DNA of 5,913 bases, taken from NCBI GenBank assembly GCA_947177345.1, contig CAMWUB010000103.1, positions 1 through 5,913 on the forward strand, written 5' to 3'. How positions within the stretch are numbered: the stretch's first letter is position 1; the number at the start of each line of letters is the position of its first letter. Shown piece after piece: positions 1-4,850 of this stretch. A program made the translations under genes and the position numbers. This DNA is from an uncultured Ruminococcus sp. Its GTDB lineage: Bacteria > Bacillota > Clostridia > Oscillospirales > Ruminococcaceae. The notes beneath the pieces were generated by a model that was not told the DNA's origin, did not search any database, and saw nothing but the letters and a program-made list of their open reading frames with translations.

Positions 1-61
1 GTATAAAATTGCCTTATTTCCGTATAATGCAGTACAGTTATAAAACGTTTGTTCTTTTTTA

Positions 62-78
62 TTGTCAAAAAATGACAA
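62..78. repeat. Short inverted repeat upstream of the promoter
   Basis: TTGTCA (62-67) and TGACAA (73-78) form a perfect 6-bp inverted repeat around a five-A spacer. It ends about 47 bp upstream of the -35 box of the promoter at 126-154. Such a dyad could be an operator for a dimeric regulator, but it is AT-rich and short enough to arise by chance. Its right half begins TGACAA-AA-ATTCTGT (73-87), which resembles TGACAATTCTGT (127-138) overlapping the -35 box. No regulator gene is in the window. Confidence 0.25.
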
Positions 79-125
79 AAATTCTGTTGAATATATGGCA
101 ATGTGTGAAATTTTTTCAAAAGTAC

Positions 126-154
126 GTGACAATTCTGTAACATTATGCTATAAT
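126..154 (+). promoter_or_regulatory. Sigma-A type promoter for the leader and the Big_2 protein gene
   Basis: A -35 box GTGACA (126-131; five of six bases match TTGACA) is separated by exactly 17 bp from a perfect -10 box TATAAT (149-154). A TG one base upstream of the -10 (146-147) makes it an extended -10. Transcription would start near 161, giving a leader of about 205 nt before the ATG at 367. This is the best promoter match seen upstream of the gene. It reads in the right direction, with no terminator visible between it and the gene. Confidence 0.7.
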
Positions 155-160
155 ATATTA

Positions 161-366
161 AGGTACTTTTTCCCACGAAAACTATCCGGAATATTAAAAT
201 TTCCGTCAGCTGTTATAATCAGGAATTATCTGTTACTATCGGCATGGACAAATGTCGGGTTTCGGAAATAACTGCATTTAAATATTTTAATTATAGATTC
301 CGTGGAAAAAGAAACTTGTCATCTCATAAGAGATAGTGATTAAAATACAGAAAGGGATTCTAAAAA
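161..366 (+). ncRNA. Long 5' leader with nested pairing; candidate structured RNA
   Basis: About 205 nt separate the predicted transcription start from the ATG, with no credible ORF. Pairings found by eye are nested and in order: UUUUUCCCACG (167-177) with CGUGGAAAAA (301-310, one bulged C); CUAU (182-185) with AUAG (293-296); AUUAAAAU (193-200) with AUUUUAAU (284-291); UUCCG (201-205) with CGGAA (263-267). Inside lie two hairpins: 215-219/225-229 (loop CAGGA) and 240-245/252-257 (one G-U, loop GGACAA). A further hairpin is at 321-325/330-334. The result is a rod-like fold ending about 57 nt before the start codon. I do not recognise a known riboswitch class. It could be a cis-regulatory leader or an independent small RNA, but no U-tract terminator follows it. 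AU-rich helices pair easily by chance, so confidence is low. Confidence 0.35.
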
Positions 367-1212
367 ATGGACAATAACAATAACTCCCAGAAACCACGCA
401 AAAAGGTTACTAAAGAAGTTCTCAGGCGTAGACAGCTTACCGCCCTCGCAGTCATTGCATTAATCGTACTTATATTTATAATCCTTATTGCCAATGCCTG
501 CACTGACAAATCCGGAAAAGACAACAAAAAAGGTACTACCACTACTACAACTACCACCACTACAACTACTACCACCACGGAAATAATGACAGAACCACCG
601 ACAACAACTACTACAACCGCCCCTGTTCCTGAAATTGACCCTAATCTTTCAGCACTGGTAGATATTTCAACAAATGAAATAACTGTCGGAGTGGGTGAAA
701 GCGATATGCCATATATATACAGCTATCCGGAGGGTTCTTCTGAAGCTAATGAAATATGGACAAGTTCTGATGCTAATATCGCTACTGTAGACGAACTCGG
801 AAATATAACGGGTGTAAATCCTGGTGAATGTAATATCATACTGAAACTGGACAATAACCCCGCAATTGAAGTACAGATAAAAGTTACTGTAACAGGTGTT
901 GTAACAGTTCCGGAAACTCCCTCCGAACCCGTAATACCTGAAACAACTTCTGAAATTGCACCGGAGATAAATATTCCCGATACATCGGAATTTCCGGAAA
1001 ATACAGTAATCCCTGAAAATCAGGATAATACAGAAAATCAGAATATGCAGAATATTCCCGAATTTCCGGAATATCAGGCTGGTACATCTCAGCAGGATAT
1101 AAACAGTAATCTCAGCGACCCAAGCGATTTATATGCAAATTCACAGGGACTTCAGGATACTATGCAATTTGCTTCTGAAAATAACAATTACGACGAATCA
1201 TTATTACCTTAA
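367..1212 (+). CDS. Membrane-anchored Thr-rich protein with one Big_2 Ig-like domain
   Basis: This 281-residue protein has no assigned function. Residues 1-23 are Asn- and then Lys/Arg-rich (cytoplasmic). Residues 24-44 are one strongly hydrophobic segment, best read as an uncleaved type II signal anchor. After a short charged stretch come 15 consecutive Thr (57-71), a spacer with TEPP, and six more Thr (79-84): a linker typical of Ruminococcus surface proteins and probably glycosylated. Residues about 96-178 match a bacterial Ig-like (Big_2) domain, with the hallmark WTSSDANIATVDELGNITG and a closing VTV strand. The tail (180-281) is disordered, rich in Pro, Glu, Asn and Gln, with repeated IPE/FPE units; there is no LPXTG motif or C-terminal anchor. 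The ATG is preceded by AAAGGGA about 10 nt upstream. It is transcribed alone and ends at a shared terminator. A cell-envelope spacer or adhesion role is inferred only from architecture. Confidence 0.85.
   Translation: MDNNNNSQKPRKKVTKEVLRRRQLTALAVIALIVLIFIILIANACTDKSGKDNKKGTTTTTTTTTTTTTTTEIMTEPPTTTTTTAPVPEIDPNLSALVDISTNEITVGVGESDMPYIYSYPEGSSEANEIWTSSDANIATVDELGNITGVNPGECNIILKLDNNPAIEVQIKVTVTGVVTVPETPSEPVIPETTSEIAPEINIPDTSEFPENTVIPENQDNTENQNMQNIPEFPEYQAGTSQQDINSNLSDPSDLYANSQGLQDTMQFASENNNYDESLLP
535..618 (+). repeat. ACN trinucleotide tract coding for the poly-Thr linker
   Basis: Fifteen Thr codons run without a break from 535 to 579, and six more occupy 601-618. The first tract mixes codons (7 ACT, 5 ACC, 2 ACA, 1 ACG by eye), so it is an imperfect repeat maintained at protein level rather than a pure slippage-prone microsatellite. 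Three roughly 15-nt blocks resemble one another, suggesting past duplication, and the tract length may vary between strains. The reverse strand reads as an artefactual poly-Val frame. Confidence 0.8.
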
Positions 1213-1257
1213 AAAAATTACCGGACAGCTTTTTATAAAAGCTGTCCGGTTTTTATT
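1211..1257. terminator. Bidirectional intrinsic terminator between convergent units
   Basis: ACCGGACAGCTTTT (1220-1233) and its exact reverse complement (1237-1250) form a 14-bp stem around a TAT loop. On the plus strand it is followed by TTTTATTT. On the minus strand it is followed by AATTTTTTT (1219-1211). The plus gene stops at 1212 and hydE stops at 1257, so the same hairpin can end both transcripts. It therefore marks the 3' end of the minus-strand operon. Confidence 0.93.
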
Positions 1258-2288
1258 TAATTAAGAGCGTCACCACGTTCCGAGGAAATTTTATAGCCTA
1301 CACTTTCTATACGCCTTTGCAGACAGGCTTTACATTCTGCGGACTCCTCACCGGTACAGATTTTGTTATCATAAAGACTGTACTTTTTACGGACAGTCAC
1401 CGGTGAAAGATTCGGCATGACGACGTTACAACCTGTTTTTAATCCGAGTTCTCTGCCGTCCGGAGCAAGCGTACCGAGTGCGGTTGTTGCCGGTATGAGT
1501 GCAGTAGGAAACATTAAACGCAATATTCCGAGAAGTTTTAAAGTCAATTCGAGAGTTCCGGCTTTTTCGTTCCGGAATGGCGTATCATGATGTGGTATGA
1601 ATGCTCCTATTCCTATCATGTGTGGTTTCAAGTCCTGTAGAAATCGTAAATCTTTGATAATATCTTCCGTTGTCTGAAACGGTACTCCAACCATAAAGCC
1701 TGCTCCAACCTGATAGCCGAGTGACCGCAGATTATACAGACATTCCACACGATTTTTAAAACTCATCTCTTTCGGGTGAAGTTTTCCGTATAATTCCGAC
1801 GATGCCGTTTCATGCCGTAACAAGTAACGGTCTGCACCGGCATTTTTTAATCGTTCGTAACTCTTATAACTCCGTTCACCGAGTGACAGTGTAACCGCAC
1901 AATCGGGATATTTCTGCTTTATTTCTGAAATAATCCCACACATGAAATCGTCTGTGAAATACGAATCCTCACCGCCTTGCATTACGAAAGTACGGAAGCC
2001 TAATTCATAACCTGTTTCGCAACAGGATAATATTTCCTCACGTGTCAGACGGTAACGTTCAGCGTTTTTGTTACTCCGACGTATTCCGCAGTAAAGACAG
2101 TCATTTTTACAATAGCTTGAAATCTCAATCAGTCCACGCAGAAATACTTTTTTTCCGTAATATTTCTGACGTACTTCGTCGGCGTATTTAACAAGCAGTT
2201 CCGGACTTCCGAACCCCTCAATAAGTGTTTTTAACTCACTGTCGGAAAGATTTTTTTCATGATAAAGTTTGTCTATCAGAGAATCCAT
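1257..2288 (-). CDS. hydE: [FeFe] hydrogenase H-cluster radical SAM maturase HydE
   Basis: HydE is a cytoplasmic radical-SAM enzyme that acts with HydG and HydF to assemble the diiron subcluster of [FeFe] hydrogenase. Counting from the ATG at 2288 the protein has 343 residues, close to the usual family length of about 350. The CX3CX2C motif (C60, C64, C67, in YCKNDCLYCGIRRSN) binds the [4Fe-4S]/SAM; the CGIRRSN continuation is typical of HydE rather than biotin synthase. The SAM-binding GGED lies at 105-108. A second cysteine set C-x7-C-x2-C (C311, C319, C322) matches the optional auxiliary cluster site known in Thermotoga HydE. A TTG at 2300 would overlap nadA. The ATG, one nt after the nadA stop with GGCGG five nt upstream, is preferred, implying translational coupling. 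No hydF, hydG or hydrogenase gene is in view. Confidence 0.93.
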   Translation of the reverse strand: MDSLIDKLYHEKNLSDSELKTLIEGFGSPELLVKYADEVRQKYYGKKVFLRGLIEISSYCKNDCLYCGIRRSNKNAERYRLTREEILSCCETGYELGFRTFVMQGGEDSYFTDDFMCGIISEIKQKYPDCAVTLSLGERSYKSYERLKNAGADRYLLRHETASSELYGKLHPKEMSFKNRVECLYNLRSLGYQVGAGFMVGVPFQTTEDIIKDLRFLQDLKPHMIGIGAFIPHHDTPFRNEKAGTLELTLKLLGILRLMFPTALIPATTALGTLAPDGRELGLKTGCNVVMPNLSPVTVRKKYSLYDNKICTGEESAECKACLQRRIESVGYKISSERGDALN

Positions 2289-2289
2289 A

Positions 2290-3216
2290 TCAACCGCCAA
2301 GTCTTATCATTTCTTCGATACATTTTCCGGCACTGGCTATTAATTCTTCGGACATAAGCATTTCAAACGCTTCGCCGTTATCCATACCCTTAAGAGTGCT
2401 GTAAACGTCCGGAAGTGTTGTTATCTTCATGTTATGACATACTATATCTTTAGTAACCGGATAGAATTTCTTCTCCGGACAGTCATATTGAAGATGTTCA
2501 GCTATTGAAGTTTCCGTACCTATTATAAATTCCTTTGCGGTTGATTTCTTTGCAAAATCCATGATTCCGGAAGTAGAACCTACATAATCCGCCAATTCAA
2601 CGACTTTCGGTGTACACTCGGGGTGTACTAAAAACAGTGCGTTTGGGTGTTCGGATTTTGCTTTTTTAACTTCGCCTACAGTAACTCTTGCATGAGTAGG
2701 ACACCCACCGTTAAGAAGTTTTATATCTTTTTCCGGAACTTGTCTCCTGACGTAATCGCCTAAATTGCAATCCGGAATAAATAAAATCTTGTCATTGTCT
2801 ATCTGACGTACTATCTTTACCGCACTCGACGACGTAACGCATACATCGCAGACAGTCTTCAGCGAAGCAGTCGTATTTATATACGCTACTACTGTACGGT
2901 CAGGTTCTTTGTCTTTCAGCATGGAAATCAATTCAACGTCCATCTGCTCAGCCATAGGACAGCCTGCGTTTCTGTTCGCAAGAAAAACACGTTTCTGAGG
3001 TGCGAGAATTTTAGCAGTTTCCGCCATGAAGTGTACGCCACAGAAAATTATGTTTTCCGCATCTGTATTTTTTGCGTCGACGCTTAATTTATAGCTGTCT
3101 CCGGTAAAGTCGGCTATTTCAACTATCTCCCTCGCCTGATAGCAATGTGCCAGTATAACAGTATTTGTTTCTTTTTTTAATTTCAGGATTTCTTCCTGCA
3201 AATCACTTAGTTTCAT
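2290..3216 (-). CDS. nadA: Quinolinate synthase A (short, three-Cys type)
   Basis: NadA condenses iminoaspartate with dihydroxyacetone phosphate to give quinolinate in de novo NAD synthesis; it is a cytoplasmic [4Fe-4S] enzyme. The 308 residues are near the short Thermotoga-type length. The three expected cluster ligands are visible: C86 in GCPMAEQM, C172 in GGCPTHARV and C260 in CHNMKITTL. Other family motifs are AHCYQ (23-27), CGVHFMAETAKIL (59-71), HPEC (198-201), GSTSG (213-217) and GTE (233-235). The ATG has a GGGAG site six nt upstream and sits 14 nt after ridA. Its own stop TGA is one nt from the hydE ATG. The iminoaspartate source (NadB or aspartate dehydrogenase) and NadC are not in the window. 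Confidence 0.96.
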   Translation of the reverse strand: MKLSDLQEEILKLKKETNTVILAHCYQAREIVEIADFTGDSYKLSVDAKNTDAENIIFCGVHFMAETAKILAPQKRVFLANRNAGCPMAEQMDVELISMLKDKEPDRTVVAYINTTASLKTVCDVCVTSSSAVKIVRQIDNDKILFIPDCNLGDYVRRQVPEKDIKLLNGGCPTHARVTVGEVKKAKSEHPNALFLVHPECTPKVVELADYVGSTSGIMDFAKKSTAKEFIIGTETSIAEHLQYDCPEKKFYPVTKDIVCHNMKITTLPDVYSTLKGMDNGEAFEMLMSEELIASAGKCIEEMIRLGG

Positions 3217-3222
3217 AATAAA

Positions 3223-3237
3223 CTCCCTGATTATTCG
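3223..3237 (-). repeat. Stop/Shine-Dalgarno junction repeat, ridA to nadA
   Basis: On the minus strand the sequence CGAATAATCAGGGAG carries the ridA stop TAA and the nadA ribosome site. It matches the ilvA-ridA junction except for one extra G before the final AG. See the matching copies at 3616-3630 and 4837-4850. Confidence 0.7.
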
Positions 3238-3608
3238 CCAACTTCGGCGATTACTTCGACTTCAACAAGAACATTTTTCGGTAATGTCTTTACAGCGACA
3301 CAACTTCTTGCCGGAAGTGATGTAAAATATTTAGCGTAAATGCCGTTGAATGCTCCGAAGTCGTTCATATCGGCAAGGAAGCAGGTTGTCTTTACAGCCT
3401 TATCGAAAGATGTTCCGGCTTCCTCGAGAACTGCTTTAAGATTCTGCATAACCTGCTCCGTCTGCTCCTCGATTGTTACGGCTTCTATAGTGTCTGTAGC
3501 CGGATTTATTGCGATTTGTCCGGAAGTGTACAGCATACCGCCTGAAACTACTGCCTGTGAATAAGGTCCTACTGCCTTAGGTGCTTTATCTGTATTGATT
3601 TTTTTCAT
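3231..3608 (-). CDS. ridA: RidA family reactive enamine/imine deaminase
   Basis: RidA (YjgF/YER057c/UK114 family) hydrolyses 2-aminoacrylate and 2-aminocrotonate, the reactive intermediates released by PLP dehydratases such as IlvA, to 2-keto acids and ammonia. This protects PLP enzymes from inactivation. The 125 residues are full family length for this small trimeric cytosolic protein. Visible motifs are GPYSQAV (14-20), the TSGQI strand (28-32), and the active-site PARSCVAV with R101 and C103, followed by E116 (E. coli equivalents R105, C107 and E120). The ATG has a perfect AGGAGG seven nt upstream. Its position 15 nt downstream of ilvA is the classic enzyme-quencher arrangement and supports the archetypal RidA role over other YjgF subfamilies. 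Confidence 0.95.
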   Translation of the reverse strand: MKKINTDKAPKAVGPYSQAVVSGGMLYTSGQIAINPATDTIEAVTIEEQTEQVMQNLKAVLEEAGTSFDKAVKTTCFLADMNDFGAFNGIYAKYFTSLPARSCVAVKTLPKNVLVEVEVIAEVGE

Positions 3609-3615
3609 TTTAATT

Positions 3616-3630
3616 CCTCCTGATTATTCG
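3616..3630 (-). repeat. Stop/Shine-Dalgarno junction repeat, ilvA to ridA
   Basis: On the minus strand CGAATAATCAGGAGG carries the ilvA stop TAA, then TC, then a perfect AGGAGG for ridA. Placing the ribosome site four nt after the stop lets terminating ribosomes reinitiate on ridA, so IlvA and RidA output may be coupled. Confidence 0.7.
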
Positions 3631-4823
3631 TTGACGATTTTAAAACCGTTTTTCTTTAATGCGGTTTTTATTTCCTCGATATGATTATAGTTGCGGGTTT
3701 CGAGAACTATACGCAGATAACAGCCGTTCACTGCTGAACCCTCGTTCGCTCTCTCATGGTGTATGGAGATTACGTTTCCGCCGTGTTCGGCTATGATTCC
3801 CGATACTCCTAAAAGCTGACCTGGTTTGTCAATGAGTTCGATGTTCAGCGAGCAGGTACGTCCGGTCATGAGAAGTCCACGCTTGATAACCCTCGATAAT
3901 ATCGTAACATCGATATTTCCACCAGACAGCAGACATACTACTTTCTTATCCTTTACCGGTACTTTATTGAACATTGCAGCCGCTACAGATACTGCACCTG
4001 CTCCCTCGGTGACAAGTTTCTGCTTCTCCATGAGTGCCAGTATTGCCGCTGAAATTTCGTCGTCGGTGACCGTCACAATATCGTCCACGTAATCTGAAAC
4101 ATACTTGAATGTATTTTCCCCTGGTTCTTTAACGGCTATACCGTCGGCAATCGTGGAAACGCTTTCAAGACATTCTATTTTATGGTCATGTATCGAATTA
4201 AACATACTTGGTGCACCCGAAGCCTGTACACCATAGACTTTTATATCAGGGTTAAGGCTTTTTATAGCGTATGCAACGCCTGAAATAAGTCCTCCGCCAC
4301 CAACTGGGACTATTACGGCGTCCATTTCCGGCAACTGCTCCAGTAATTCAAGACCTATCGTACCTTGTCCGGCTATAACATTTTCGTCGTCGAAAGGGTG
4401 TACGAATGTATAGCCCATCTCGTCACGCTGTCGGAGTGCCTCTGCATATGCGTCATCATAGACACCTTTTACAAGGCAAACATTAGCTCCGTAACTCTTT
4501 GTAGCCTCGACTTTTGAAATCGGTGCACCGTCCGGAAGACATATTACAGCCGGAATACCGTTTTTCTGTGCAGACAGTGCTACACCTTGTGCATGATTTC
4601 CGGCGGAACACGCTATAACACCTCGTGCCTTTTCCTCGTCGGTAAGCTGGGACATCTTATAATATGCACCTCTTACCTTAAATGACCCTGTTATCTGAAG
4701 ATTTTCAGTTTTCAGGTAAATATCGGATTCCGGATTTATATGCGGTGCGTGTATAACATCTGTTTCACGGATAACCTGTTTAAGTACGTATCTTGCGTGA
4801 TATATTTTGTCAAGAGTAAGCAT
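3624..4823 (-). CDS. ilvA: Threonine ammonia-lyase (threonine/serine dehydratase) with C-terminal ACT domain
   Basis: This PLP enzyme deaminates threonine to 2-oxobutyrate (isoleucine precursor or catabolic fuel) and usually also serine to pyruvate. From the ATG at 4823 it has 399 residues. The PLP lysine is K49 in GSFKVRGA. SAGNHAQG (73-80) follows, then the phosphate-binding glycine loop GGGG (175-178) and SGGN (300-303). Residues about 325-399 form one ACT domain (IELIDKPGQLLGVSGIIAEHGG), an amino-acid-sensing regulatory module. One ACT domain and about 400 residues fit the TdcB-like/ACT type common in Firmicutes rather than the 514-residue E. coli IlvA. A TTG at 4835 is open in frame but lies one nt from the GGAGG, too close for initiation; the ATG sits 13 nt from it and matches the usual family N-terminus. 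Feedback by isoleucine or valine is possible but unproven. Confidence 0.94.
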   Translation of the reverse strand: MLTLDKIYHARYVLKQVIRETDVIHAPHINPESDIYLKTENLQITGSFKVRGAYYKMSQLTDEEKARGVIACSAGNHAQGVALSAQKNGIPAVICLPDGAPISKVEATKSYGANVCLVKGVYDDAYAEALRQRDEMGYTFVHPFDDENVIAGQGTIGLELLEQLPEMDAVIVPVGGGGLISGVAYAIKSLNPDIKVYGVQASGAPSMFNSIHDHKIECLESVSTIADGIAVKEPGENTFKYVSDYVDDIVTVTDDEISAAILALMEKQKLVTEGAGAVSVAAAMFNKVPVKDKKVVCLLSGGNIDVTILSRVIKRGLLMTGRTCSLNIELIDKPGQLLGVSGIIAEHGGNVISIHHERANEGSAVNGCYLRIVLETRNYNHIEEIKTALKKNGFKIVNE

Positions 4824-4836
4824 TTTAAAAATCAAA

Positions 4837-4850
4837 CCTCCCTGATTATT
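4837..4850 (-). repeat. Stop/Shine-Dalgarno junction repeat, DUF815 gene to ilvA
   Basis: On the minus strand AATAATCAGGGAGG carries the stop of the DUF815 gene and the ribosome site of ilvA. The GGAGG is 13 nt from the ilvA ATG (4823), rather long, and only one nt from the alternative TTG (4835). This site decides in favour of the ATG start. Confidence 0.7.

Noticed and set aside
10..28. TATAAT at 23-28 as a promoter
   Set aside because: TTGCCT (10-15) is only 7 bp upstream, and a correctly spaced -35 box would fall off the left edge, so it cannot be judged.
62..271. A 69-codon plus-strand frame starting with TTG
   Set aside because: It has no ribosome site, spans the promoter at 126-154 and the structured leader, and its translation shows no recognisable family or domain.
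316..346. Second promoter close to the Big_2 gene (TTGTCA at 316-321, TAAAAT at 341-346)
   Set aside because: The spacer is 19 bp and the -10 is weak; the promoter at 126-154 is far better. A minor start here is not excluded.
367..501. Lipoprotein reading of the Big_2 protein (Cys45 after the hydrophobic segment)
   Set aside because: The residues before Cys45 are A-N-A, lacking the Leu/Val at -3 of a lipobox, and the n-region is unusually long. A signal anchor fits better.
360..578. Minus-strand frame with a run of Val
   Set aside because: It is the antisense image of the poly-Thr codons of the Big_2 gene and has no support as a gene.
884..1087. Minus-strand frame opposite the Pro/Glu-rich tail
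   Set aside because: Its Tyr/Pro-rich low-complexity translation is the shadow of the plus-strand repeats, and it has no ribosome site.
1257..2288. Biotin synthase (BioB) or HydG instead of HydE
   Set aside because: The CGIRRSN continuation after CX3CX2C and the C-x7-C-x2-C C-terminal set are HydE features. HydG is about 470 residues with a different C-terminal cluster motif, and BioB lacks this pattern.
2289..2300. TTG start of hydE at 2300
   Set aside because: It would overlap nadA and add four residues. The ATG at 2288 with GGCGG upstream gives coupling geometry and a normal length.
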